Assembly (NCBI RefSeq): GCF_000344685.1
Contig: NW_006920410.1
Span: 132,713 to 196,712, forward strand
Direction: 5' to 3'
Length of the DNA stretch: 64,000 nucleotides
DNA from: Gloeophyllum trabeum ATCC 11539
Lineage: Eukaryota; Basidiomycota; Agaricomycetes; Gloeophyllales; Gloeophyllaceae
The translations under genes and the position numbers were made by a program. Positions 33,913 to 45,504 of the stretch are shown here, one piece after another. Under the pieces are notes generated by a model. The model ran no database searches and had not been told where the DNA came from. It was given only the letters and a program-made list of their open reading frames with translations. The first letter of the stretch is position 1, and each line of letters begins with the position of its first letter.

Positions 33913-36900
33913 TCAATCTTCATACATCCCATTGTCTTCAGTCTCCCTCGGTTTCCACTCCGTGAACAGGACATCCCTCAATTGCCTTCCAAGTGCCATA
34001 GAGACATGCCACGACACCGCGTTCCCAATTTCCCGGTGCATCTACACGGTCATACCTATGAGCGGGAGCTGTCATCTAATGAAGCGGACACGTACAGTCT
34101 TGACGCTGTCCCCAATGGCATAGAACGTGAACCAGTCAGGGAAGCCCTGAGACCGGGCGAGTTCCCGCACTGTCACCGTTCGCTTGCACTGCACCCACGC
34201 TCAGTAGGGAGACGCTACGTAGAATTAATGACGCACATAAGGATGCAACACCCAGCTCTGCTTCGCGGTAGGCTCCATATTTGTCACAGTCGTAGAAAAG
34301 AAGCTGTCACCATCTATACGACCGTACAAGCCTGCAGGTCGGAGTTGTGTGAGTGTTCAATTGCTCTTGATGTATGAATCGGTCGTAGAAGGGACTTACC
34401 TGGTCTGAACCCTTTCCTGGCAGTGGCAGAGTATGGATTGTCCGTGAGCCACTCCTGGAGGTTGCGTGGTAGACCTGCACATAATTCATGAGTAAGGCGT
34501 CTGCACTAGCACTATATGATGACACCGCTTACTTCGATAGTCTGCCTTTGGCTTGAGAGGTATTTTCACTACTCTGCGAGATCGCATGTATTCGGAGGCC
34601 AGGATCCGCGCCGGATAGAGTAATCACACACACCTCTCGACAACCACGGGCTTCAGAACTCTCGTGATATGCTGCAGGTCTCGTACTTCCCTCCTGCCGT
34701 TCCGGCACCACACCTGGTAACTCGTCTTCGGTTCACACTCATACCTGAGATTGCGGCCTTTCAATTCTAATCCCGCATACGGCAACAACAGATCGACGTG
34801 GACCTGAGGAATCGTGCGAGCGCGGTCGGCGATTTGGCGGCGGACACTCAACGGTTCATGAGAGACATCAGGATGTTTCCTGTGTGAAAGTTTACAAGAT
34901 CGGGAAAATAAGGAAAGGCCCGTTCAACACGTACCAGTCGAAGCGAGGTAAATCGTTGATCGCATCTTAGAGATACCATGCAAGATCGTGAGGAGAAAAC
35001 GTTGCATGATTCGAGATTGACATACCATTGACAGTCACAGCGCGGTGCGGTGCTGTCCCTCTAGTGATCCGAATCTGTTGGAACACTTCCCCACTGGGTC
35101 CTTTGATATCCAGATTGTCGGATGGTGGGAAATCGTGTGTCGGTTGAGGGAAGGATGATAGTGTTTGATCACGGCGAGCGGCAATGATGAAGAAGCGCAC
35201 CCGTGTTTGTGGTGCGCCATAGTGGCCGGCTTGGAGGAGGGCGAAGCGTAGTTGATAGCTAGAGAGAGCGATGAATGAGCATCTATTAGAGGGGGAAAGT
35301 ATTCACATATACTTCATGGCGAGTAATGCTCTTACAAGGAACTTCAGTCCGCCCATCTCTATCCCACCCTTTACCGTGTACCTCGACTCTTGATATGACA
35401 TGAGATTAAAACTGAGGAACCCACGGACGTTCTCAAAGAAACAGAACTTCGGTCTGATGAAGTCAATCCAGGACAGCAAGTTGAGTATCAGATTGCTCTT
35501 CCGATCATCAGCTCGCTGAAACATGTTCAATCGCGAGTGCGGTTGACTTAGGATCGTCCTTGTACTCAGTGCGTTACCCCACATGCTGAATGGGGTGCTT
35601 ACCATGGGAAACCAGCGACTATAACGTCTATGTCTTCTGGGGTCGGAGGGTTTGGGAGAGGTCGGACCTCTCCAATAGACTTTGGCCGGTCAACTTGATG
35701 TCCCGCATGCCGCTTAATCGCCCATTGCAGCATTTTGTTAGCACACTGGTTGTATACGGTTGTATCAGGGGAGTTACGCCTCAATATAGGAGTCACATAA
35801 GTATCCAAAAAATGTCAAGTCAGTGATACTCACTTCAGAGTCTTGGCGGCGCTAGGTGAGATCTCCACAGCATGTGTCAGCTTCATGCATCCTGACTCCT
35901 CGAGACCTAGTGCAAAAGCCCCGACACCTGCAAATGGATCCAACACGCGCAGCGGACTCTCTGCGAGTTCGTCTAGCATCGCCTTCATCGCCTTCACGCG
36001 ATCCACCTCGGCATCATAACATGGTGTGCATATTTCAACCTCCTTAGGTCGGAGCTTGACAACCTCATCAGACCACGATACAACCTCCAGGGTAGGAGAG
36101 GTGTATTGGACATAGAAATGCTTGTGAGACATTGAGAGCCACAGAGCGCGATCGGGGATGCATCCTATGTGTTCAACGAAGCAAACACCGATCAAACTGC
36201 TCATGGGGAAGTCTCGCACTTCGCCGGTGAAGAATAGATGTCGCTAAGTTGTCAGAGTACAAGGTTTCACATGAAAGTCAAAGTGATTATTGATTCCACA
36301 TACCTCATCCTTGACCAGGTTAAGCTCGGCAGGAGCCTTATGCATAATATCTCCGACTCGTCCGAGCATCCGAATCTTGAGCATTGGCTGATGACCCCTC
36401 CTCAATCCACTACTGGGGGGTACCACAATTTTCATGATTTGCCCGATGTGTGCAGGGCCATCAATGTTCCGAAGTAGTACGAAGTCAGCAATATGGAAAT
36501 CAGTACTGATATACCGTATGCCGCAGTCAATCCTGGCCCAAGAAAGGTGCTCGCTCTCCTCCTGCTCAACGAGACAGCCCGCGCAGTCGCTGAGTGGGTT
36601 CCGCGACCCAGGAGGGATGGGCATTTCGGAAGGTTGGATTTCCCGGAAGCATCCCTCCGCTGCCCTATACATAAGCCTTGAGAAGTATCAGAATCACCGA
36701 GACAAAGAACGGTCAATTGACTGTAGCACTTGCTTGTAGAACAACTCTTGGAATCCGATATCTGGCTTCGATTTCAATCCTTGCTCGTCTCTAGATACAT
36801 AATGGACAGTGGCTTTCCCCGCAATGATACTGAGCGGGATGTCATCGCATATATCCGTCAAGAATATTTCTTGAGGATCCGCGATTTCCACCATGAGCGT

Positions 36901-38548
36901 TTTCGAGCTGTGGTGGAACCACCGGACATGAATTTGGTCCCTGTCCTCATAGACGTGCACAAGCACGGCAAACCTTAGGTAACAAGAACGGTAAGTACCA
37001 GGGAAGACTCGCGCATGTGTCCACCAATGAGAGATTGCATACCAGAAGTAATCTGTCATCCTGGCGGAGGCAGGGACTTCGGCTTCACAGGTCGGGAACT
37101 TGTGGGGGGGATTAGAGCCTTCCTGCCTCATTGGGACTATAATAGTGTCTCCTATCTACTCTTACCCGTCCGTACACGTCCACCGGGAAATTACAACATC
37201 ACTTACCGAGTACTCAATATCGTCGACACGCAGAACCGGTTGGTTCAGCACTACAGGTCTAGAGACCCGATTCTTCACAAGCCGCACCACTCTCCTTGGT
37301 TGTCTAAGCCTTGAGAGCAAGAAAAGCATCCGCTGCTTCGCCTCGTCCTCCTGGGCCCTCTCCCGCCGGATAGTCTCTCGGTCTTTCCGAGGCGGGGGCG
37401 GGCCCACGACGACGAGGCGCTCGCGGAATAGCCCGGAGGCGAGGGAGGCTATGAGGGGCGTAACGTGTGTGGGATTCTGGTTCCGTGGCTGCAGGACTGC
37501 AAGGTCGAGGCTCCCCGACCAGCGCGGCTGGCTCTGCTCAGCTGGCGCGTAGAGAGCGTCGGGCGCATGGATATTCAACAGGGAGCAGACGACCGTGCTG
37601 CCCATGAGCGCCTTGCTCTCTTTGCTCTTACTGATCGCAGCTTTGATGACGGGGATGGCGGATTGTATGTCGGATTCTGCGTAGGGCCGCTCGAGAATGT
37701 CGTCCCAGGCCATCGTAAAGTACTCGAGGAATGCGGCAGGGTCCTGGCGTGGTTCGATCAGTGCACTGGATAAGACGAACTGGGCAATGCGGTGCGGGCG
37801 AATGAACTGGTCCCAAATTGGCCTATAGAGGTGCGAGGGGGAATCGAGTATGTACCATGCGTGAGGGGTCTCCATGTATAGAGGACTTTCGGAACATGTT
37901 AGAAGAGATATACGGACTGCAGGGACCAGCTTACTCGCTGAATTTCGTGTAATCGAGGGTGTAGCCCAGGATGTCGGGCAGGTGGAGACGGACCCCGGCA
38001 TCGTCGACTTCATCTTCGTCTTGCTCGTTGACGAAGGCGGCTGATGCGAGCCCAACAGCTTCCAGCTTCCGCTCTATATGTCCCCGAGCGTCACAATCCG
38101 GTACATCGGGCGGACATGTTATTCTGTCGTGTTTGGAATCGAATATTACAAAGTCCACTAATAACCGGACAGGTTTCGCGTTGTCGTCTTCCTCAAAATC
38201 CTCACCCTCCAGGACAATATCCTCACTCTCCGGAACATCGTCGGGGGCTGGATTGTAATGCCGAGCTACATCGGACTGACGCCTTGGCCGTTTCTCATCC
38301 TTCACGAGTGGACGCCGTGAAACGTTCGAACCTACGGGAAAAGAAACGTAACAACTCACGCGTAGTGAACCAACCGGGACCTCTGTGGGACGTTTCTGGT
38401 TGTCGACAACTAGTGTATCATCAGATATGTAATCGAACACAGGACCCTCCAGCTTAAGCTCATCTTTACCTCCTGACCCTTGAGCTCGCGTTCGGACAGC
38501 TTCTTCAGGAAAGGAGATTTCGAACGCTGTGGGACGTCGAGGAGGCAT
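33913..38548 (-). CDS. Dnmt1-type DNA (cytosine-5) methyltransferase
   Basis: Minus strand, many exons, roughly 1,200 aa by estimate. Start [18 protein letters not shown] at 38548. Domains in order: replication-foci domain ([36 protein letters not shown]), BAH1 ([19 protein letters not shown]), BAH2 ([21 protein letters not shown]), then the methyltransferase. Motif I is [21 protein letters not shown]. Motif IV is [15 protein letters not shown], with the catalytic Cys codon split by an intron at 35547-35602. The ENV motif is [10 protein letters not shown], motif [17 protein letters not shown], and motifs IX-X are [15 protein letters not shown] and QIGNAVSW. It methylates CpG, probably as maintenance enzyme and for silencing repeats. 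Motif IV has Phe where PPCQ is usual. Start shares a 370-bp divergent region with EXO84. Confidence 0.9.
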
Positions 38549-38918
38549 GCCTCCCGCTAGTTTACTTTGCCCTGGATCCCAACAAACCGAGACTCTTGGA
38601 CGATATGATGAGCGGGAGAGACCAAAGAAATAATACGGTAACATTGTAAGTAGCACATCGCCTTAGACCTTAGTTGATCGTGGGAAATTCATTTGTAGTC
38701 GCGACCCTACCTACTATTACAACATTAATCATGAACCTGTTATGATACAGGAACGGACGTCCCAGCACTAGTGCTAGACTTGAACGCGACGTTTCTTCAA
38801 CTGCTCTTTCATATAGATTCAGCAGGTATACTATACCATTTCTTAGCAGAATCTCCATTGATATAAGTATGTTATTGCCCAGGGTCCCAGCTGCTGCCCT
38901 CCTTACAGTTGGTCTGCC
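38549..38918. other. Divergent promoter region DNMT1/EXO84
   Basis: 370 bp between two start codons facing apart. No motif that I can name with confidence. Confidence 0.45.
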
Positions 38919-41554
38919 ATGCAGTCTCTCCGCTCTGTGCGCAAGCCATCCAACGGTCGGCAGGCGAAACGCCAGCCGTCGACGAGGCCTACAAAACCCA
39001 ATGGTGCCCCCTCTAAAGATGCACGGAAGTCCCGGGTCGATGACAAGATCAAGAAGCGTATGTCCATGCGATATGCGGACATCTCTGCACCGACAGACGC
39101 GACGAACGTACCCGCGGTTCCATCGCTGCCGATTGGTGTCACCGCTACCCGCAGCCAGCGGGACGACTTCGATGGGGCGGAGAGGGAGCGAGCGCAGCCG
39201 AGGGGCGATTCAAAGGCGGCGGAGATGAAGCTGCTGGACTCGGAGGACTTCGATCCTGACGCCTGTACGTCTTATGATTGTCTGGCCGTTCTGTTGCTGA
39301 TTATGGGCAATACAGATCTCAAGCTAAAACTAGCCAACTCTACCGAGGCGGAGCTCAAGTCCCTGCAGTCTTCGCTACGTTCCGCCAAAGACGACGTCGC
39401 CGCGGACTTGCAGAAGAACGTCTTCAAGAAGTACGCATAATATATGAATCTGGTCATAGTGGTCAACTAAGTTACGGCTAAGCTACGCAGAGTTCGTGCT
39501 CGTTTCGAAGGAGATTAGCGTGCTCGAGAATGAAATGCTCGAGCTGAAGGAGAGCCTATCCGAGTGGAAGAGCATGCCCTCCTTGCTCCACATCGACGAA
39601 TCTGCCTCTGCCGCTGGTCAGTTCACTCCGACCTTTATCGCTCCCGCTAACTAATGCTTCACCTAGAGCGCCGCCGCAACGTCCGGTCGTCCGTCGCGGA
39701 CCTGCGCATCCTCTACGCGAACCAGATGCAAACCCTGCACGCGCAAATCGAAGGTTCTACCAAGTTCGTGCCGACGACGCCCGGGCGGCACGTCATCACC
39801 GAGATGGACGGGATCTACGCGCTCAACGCCGCGACGTACAAGGTTGAGCGCATCGTCAAGTTCGTGGTGCTCGACGACGCCGTACTGGTTGCGCGGCGAC
39901 GGCGGAAGAGGGGGGAAGAGGGCGCGGGTGGTAAGCTCGTGGCAGAGCGTTGTTGGCCGCTAGGGGACATGCTGGTACTCGATACGAAAGATACCCCAAG
40001 TGAGTGTCCCCAGTTGACCAAATTTGGCTGATTTTAACGTATAACATTTCGCACAGCTATGACGAACGTGTTCAAGATTCGGCATGGGCGCGAGACCCAC
40101 GTCTACAGGACGGAGACCCCGGCTGACAAGAAGTCTCTCATTTCGCATTTCCGTCAAGCCGCGGAGGAATTCCAGGCGAAGAAGCAGAAAGAGAGAGAAG
40201 GCGAGCACGAGCGGCGGAAGAGTCTTTGGGCTGGCGGTGACGTGAGTGGTATACGCGCTTTCCACTTCCAGCGGATTCCATGACGTGCGCCTTAGTTACA
40301 AGTAGGGTTGGATAAGGTGCCTCCAATGCCCGATTGGATGGCAGATCTCGCGCAGGCCGCAGGTATGGGTCCGAGTGCGAAGGAGAAAGTGGAGAAGGAC
40401 GCGCGGTGGGTTGGGGAGTTCACAGATGAACTCACCGTCGCGATCGCTCTGCGTGAATGGGATCGTGCCGTAGAACTAGTCGAACAAGGTTCGCCCTTAA
40501 ATTCAGTTTGCAACGGACGAACTGACCACTTTTTGGCATATCCTTGTAGGCGAGGCTAAGCTACCAACAACCGCCACCCTCTCCACGAAGCTGCCTCCCC
40601 TCACCGCTGCCCTCACTGCCAACCTTTTGTACGCTCTCTCATCCTGTTCATTGCGCAAATCGACCGTCGTGCACCTTATCTCCCTCCTCAACCGCCTTCA
40701 CGCGGGGGCGGCAGCGCGTACGACATTCCTGGCAGCCCGGGGCGAAGCCATCCGGAAGAAGATCCGTACTATCCGGCTCGAAGGGCACGTCGGCGTTTAT
40801 GTCAATGAGCTCGCCATTGTCATTTTTACTGGGATCAAGCACACGGCGGACTGGTTCCTGGCGAGCTTCAAGGAGAACGAAGTCGCCAGTTGTACGTGTC
40901 TTTCTTATGCGCGGACTGCTTTGCCTTACTTGCGTGCTTAGGCTTCGTAGACTGGGCGAAGAAGCAGCTGGAGAATTATGCGGAGATATTTAGGAAGCAG
41001 GTGTATACCTCAGACGCTGACCCGAACCTTATCGAGGATACGATATACATCACTCGTTCTCAGAGCAGGAAGGTATGCCCCATGTTCGCGTGTCTACGGG
41101 AATGGCTGAACTCATATACTCCCAGCTACTTGAAGAGTTTGGCTTAGACTTCCGCTACCTCCTCGACGAGCTTCTCGCCGAGAAGCCTAACAAGCAAACT
41201 CCACCCGCGTTCCGCCCGCACGTCGCGGTCAAGGTCCCTGAACCCACTCGGACGCCCGCCACAACGCCTGTCGCAGGCCGGTCGCCGCAGAATACTCCTC
41301 CACGAGGGCAGTCGCCTGCCCCCCCTCTACCTGCGCCGTTGGCCGCCCCCACGCCCATTCCTCCCCGCATGCGTTCACCCGCGCCTAGTGCGCCTGGATC
41401 GACGCCAAGTTCTCCTGGCCCGCTGCGGGAACGCCCTCCGAGGTCGTTGAGGGGTAGTCCGGCGCCGCCGCCGAGGTCGAGAGACCGCCCTGGGAGTTCC
41501 TCAGGACATAGGCCCCCGCCAGTCGCCGTTCCCAGGAGTGAAGGCATGTTCTGA
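38919..41554 (+). CDS. EXO84: Exocyst complex component Exo84
   Basis: Multi-exon gene from ATG 38919 to TGA 41552-41554. The exocyst tethers secretory vesicles to the plasma membrane. Visible parts: a basic N-terminus; the Vps51/Exo84 coiled-coil region (AELKSLQSSLRSAKDDVA, LQKNVFKKYAEFVLVSKEI); a PH-like domain with HVITEMDGIYALNAATYKVE and VFKIRHGRETHVYRTETP, followed by a long Lys/Glu helix; then the helical C-terminal domain (FTDELTVAIALREWDRAVEL, VYVNELAIVIFTGIKHTAD, WAKKQLENYAEIFRKQVY). The last about 110 residues are a Pro/Ser-rich disordered tail (PPRGQSPAPPLPAPLAAP). Intron borders within 39.2-39.7 kb and 40.2-40.6 kb are inferred. Confidence 0.88.
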
Positions 41555-41791
41555 TCTCTTCTTATGTACTATGTGCATCTCTGTTTTGTTGTGGACTAAT
41601 ATAGCGGAATCGTTTATTGTGGCATCCCCACGATACTATTGCCGCAGTAATGTAATCTTATTGGGACTGATTCTCGTACGCAGCAGGTTCGATGCAACGT
41701 CGAGCATTTCTGGAGGTAATCATAAAACGATGACATGAGAAAGCGCGGAGCTCGAACGTAATACAAACGCACGTGGCAGTGCAGGCGAGAT

Positions 41792-42730
41792 TTATTGCTG
41801 TTTCATTATGATGGACGCGATGACTGCGCAGAAAAGGTACGTGAGGAGCTGTTTATACAGCGGTAAGCAGGGACGCTTTCACGAAAATCCCAAACGACGT
41901 CGTTCACTGACCATGTACGTCTTATGATCATGGAGGGGCCCATTTTGTTTTAACATCCGATATCCCAGGTACGCGTGGGCTGATGCTAGGGGTGTAGGCG
42001 CGACCTCTGCGAGTTGCCCTACGTACAACACGAGAAAGGCGGCCGGAATAAAACCGAACACCAGCGCCGTTCTGCTCGTAGTTTCCCCGTACACCAGCGG
42101 CATCGTTCTTCGTCCAACTTTCGCGTCTCCTTTCACATCACGGAAGTCTTGAATCGGCGAGAGAAGTCCGGTCCACAACGCTACCGTCAGGATATATGAT
42201 AGGTTGGTCGGGTTAAGAGGTGCAATGATTTTCCAGCAGCCGCTAAGAAGCGTCCAAGTTCCTATTGCCATCCCAACACAATCCTTGCCCAACCAATGGT
42301 CTCCCGCTGATGTCAAGTTCAAAAATGCGATATCGACGACATAGACAAGGGTTTCTGGCAAGATCGGACTGTGCACTGATCCTATAGTCATGAACATGAC
42401 GAGGACGGCGAGCCATCGAGCTTTAGCCCCGTCCATGGTGACCAGTCCTGAAGGTATGGGTCTGTCCGGCTTGTTCAGGCGGTCTTCATCTACGCCTGTT
42501 ATTTGATTGGACAGATCAAACAGGTACACATAGGTTGTGACCCATGCGCCCAGGCAGATGGCACGAAGGGCCGCTGACTGGAGCGATATCGTGGTGCTGC
42601 GTATGGCGGCATTTGCTATGATATATCCAGGGATGATTGTTGTAGACCAGTCCCTCCAGGAGAAGCCGAGAAAAATTGCGCATTCGCGCACTATGAAGGT
42701 CGAGACGGCTTTGCAAACTTGAACGTTCAT
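41792..42730 (-). CDS. UbiA-family membrane enzyme (prenyltransferase or UbiA-type terpene cyclase)
   Basis: Two exons: 42730-41912 and 41848-41792 (intron 63 bp, GTCAGT donor), 291 aa. The short second exon (LLTYLFCAVIASIMMKQQ) is supported by the decayed copy next door, which keeps a matching end. Multi-pass hydrophobic protein with both aspartate-rich motifs of the UbiA superfamily: GVDEDRLNKPDRPIPSG in loop 2 and DFRDVKGDAKVGRRT in loop 6, which bind prenyl diphosphate through Mg2+. In fungi such proteins include prenyltransferases and UbiA-type sesquiterpene cyclases of the kind known from fumagillin biosynthesis; sequence alone does not tell which. There is no P450, terpene synthase or other pathway enzyme adjacent, so no cluster is evident. 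Confidence 0.82.
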
Positions 42731-43074
42731 GTGGATCGATCAGATAGACACCCAAGACACCCCTGCCCCGACCGGCGCTCTTTATATATGCTAAACTCTG
42801 GTTGATGGCCGTCCATACATCGCGTAACGATCTACAGAAGAATGCTGGATGTCAGTGCAAGTAAGACCGTGGGACCGACAGGACCACTCAATAAATGACA
42901 CGATCTGAAAAGCACTGATTGCATTATGCATATGAATGTTCGGGCTTGACAAAATTACCTATGCTCACAGGTTTTCCAGATCTTGGCCGTGCTAGAAGAC
43001 GGAGCCCACGAGTATATCCGAACACCGCACTGCTGCGTTGTCCACCGTGCGTACCAAGAGGCATGCCCAGGTCA
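42731..43074. other. Spacer between UbiA gene and its decayed copy
   Basis: 344 bp, with the promoter of the UbiA gene (transcribed leftward) near its left edge. No other feature recognised. Confidence 0.4.
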
Positions 43075-43700
43075 CTATTGTTTCATCATGATGGACGTGA
43101 TGACCGTGCAGAAGCGGTATGTGAAGAGCTGGAATTCGCAAGTACAAATGACGCCAGGATATACGGCGTGCTGGCCATATACATCTTGTGGTCTTTGCTA
43201 CTGAGGATCTTCCAGCAACCGTTGAGGAGTACCCACGTCGCGGTCGTCATTTCGTTGCAATTCCTCCCGAGCCAATGGTTGCCTGTGGAAGTCCCATTCA
43301 GAAAGGCCACCGTAATGACCCGGCAAAGTGTCTCCAGCAATAGCACTGGATAGAGTATCCCAATGATGGAGAAGCCAATGAGGATCGCTGCCTATCGCAC
43401 TCTCGCCCCCTCCAATGTCACCAAACCGGACGGTAAAGGCCGGTCCGGCTTGTCGACGCGGTCTTTATCAACCTCCGTTATTTGGATTGACAGGTGGACG
43501 AAATATACGAAGAGGGTGAGCCACATGACGGCGCATGCGTAATGAACTATCGCAGAATGGAACGAGATCCTGGTGCTTCGCGTGGCGGCGATGGACAGAA
43601 GGGATCCAGGAATGAGGGTAGTCGACCAATCCCTCCAGGAAAACCTTGAGAAATATCTCATTCTTCTGTGATGAAGCTTGAGATGCGCTGAAGGTCTTGC
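43075..43700 (-). pseudogene. Decayed tandem copy of the UbiA-family gene
   Basis: Minus-strand blocks match the intact gene: FSWRDWSTTLIPGSL, ITEVDKDRVDKPDRPLPSG, FLNGTSTGNHWLGRNC, WVLLNGCWKIL and an end reading SIMMKQ then stop at 43075-43077. Defects: a frameshift near the start (about 43,660), an in-frame TAG at 43392-43394 where the intact gene has Trp (ARW), loss of the segment carrying the second aspartate motif (GCWKIL joins almost directly to DHKMYM), and a GT-to-GC change at the intron donor. It cannot make a working enzyme. Confidence 0.82.
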
Positions 43701-45042
43701 ATTCGAGTCGTTTGCTGCCTTGGGTTTGACACGATCCTCGCCTTTTGTACTCCAGGCGAAGTTCTTTCGTTACTCGTCGGCCTTCCGGAAAGCTACCTTT
43801 CCCTGAGCCACAGTTAGGCGTATCTAGCGGCCGGGATATCCTCCATTCCTTTACGGGGGTAAGTATAGGTATGGAAGAATTCATACTTCGAATCGGTGTC
43901 CTCGTGCCGGACATGCCAGAAAATTTTAGATGAATTCGGATTTTCCTATTGGTGAGCTGAGCTCACGCATCATCCGTCCTATGAGTCGGAGGGACAAGTC
44001 TGTCAATTGTGCGTTATCCCCGGTGGCCTCTGCGAGTCTGGAATAGGTGCGTAGCCACATATCTGTACACACCTATGCAAGCAGAATCTCTGCCTCGCTG
44101 TCGACCAGTTTAAATCGGACGTTACAATGTACTATGGGTGCAGACTATTGGCCTAAACAATTGGGCTGCGCATGTGGTCTGGTATATGATACGTGGACAA
44201 TACACCGGCCAATTGCTTCGTGCTACTGAACACCTGATAATTCTGTGGGCAGGAAGTCAGTATGATACCCAAAGCATGTAAGATGGAAACAATTCACCCT
44301 CATGCCATCCTTCAGAGTCGTTAGATTAATATTATAGCTATTCGGTATATTGAGCATGCTCACAGTCTGATCTGCTGTCTACGGACCAGGGCCCTGCCAG
44401 GTCGAGGAAGCAGGATTACAATAATGCCTGTTACCCTTCCATTGCTTCATCTTAGTCGTTTGCTCTCACCTTCTGCATCTTATCAGGGTCTTCCCCGGGA
44501 ACCTCGTTTTCCAGGCCAGAAAGCGCAGGAGATACCAATCTGAAGACATAAAAAGATGTCAATATACCACTGTGACAACCACTTGTAGGGAGGGGAAGTC
44601 CATTCCCGGTTCATATTGCTAGAGCAACAGAGCATCACCATAGCACTGTTGCGCGCTCCGGCTGGAGTCCGATTTATCGTGACTCTTCGTGCAGTCGAGT
44701 CTCCCGAAGTGAGGCGCGAGCACTCGACGAAGTCATGAAGGATGTGATCTGAGAGTATATCTCCGCCGCTATGCTTCGCCCCGACGTACTCGGCGCCTTC
44801 ATAGCCTGCTGCCTCGCAGGCGAGCGTGCGCGCCGGCTGAGATAATAGACGCAAACAGCCAAAGCAGCGATGACCCGGGAGGATTTTACGTGCCTGGGCA
44901 GGATCCCTGCTCCATCATAGTCTGAGCCGTTTGGCGAGCATCATTTAATCACCTGCACGGGAGTAGGTGCATGACTCATCTCGACACAACTGAGCTGGCG
45001 AGGGCTGATGTTATACCTAGGTATTCACGGGGCCTCCACACC
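43701..45042. other. Gene-free region
   Basis: About 1.3 kb without a supportable gene. Frames are short and hold no recognised motif. Confidence 0.5.
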
Positions 45043-45504
45043 CTCGCCCAAGACACTGGCTGGAGGTGCCCAAGGCACTCAAGCTAAGTGCCCTTGACAC
45101 TCATCGCAAGTGCCCTATGCACTTGTCGCAATTGCCCTAGACACTCCTTGCAAGTGCCCTAAACACTGGTCAGTAGTGTCTTAGACATCCCTAAATATCC
45201 AGGCGCTCAAAGGAAGTATCCAAGGCACCTGTGGAAAGTGTCCAAGGCACTCGCATGAAGTATCCCAGGTGCTCGCATATAGTGTTCCAGGCACTCTTGC
45301 GGAGTGTCCTCTATACCTTCACCCAAGACAATCGTTGAAGGAGCCGAAGATACTCATCGGAAGTGCCCAAGGCACTCGTTGGAAGTGCCCAAGACATTTG
45401 CTGGAAGTATCCAAGGCACTCCTCGGAAGTGTATCGTTGGAAGCATCCAAGACACTCACTGGAAGTACACAAGGCATTCGCAGAAAGTGTCTTAGACACT
45501 GATT
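45043..45504. repeat. Degenerate minisatellite, 22-bp unit
   Basis: About 20 diverged copies of a unit like GGAAGTGCCCAAGGCACTCG followed by two more bases. The right part (45,355-45,500) is the most regular; one copy there is shortened to 14 bp. Each unit contains GTGCC-CAA-GGCAC, a small hairpin-forming inverted repeat. Confidence 0.85.

Noticed and set aside
33892..34377. 161-codon plus-strand frame
   Set aside because: It lies on the opposite strand of the conserved C-terminal methyltransferase motifs, which are clearly the coding strand.
45043..45504. CRISPR-like array
   Set aside because: Direct 22-bp units without unique spacers, in a eukaryote; it is a minisatellite.
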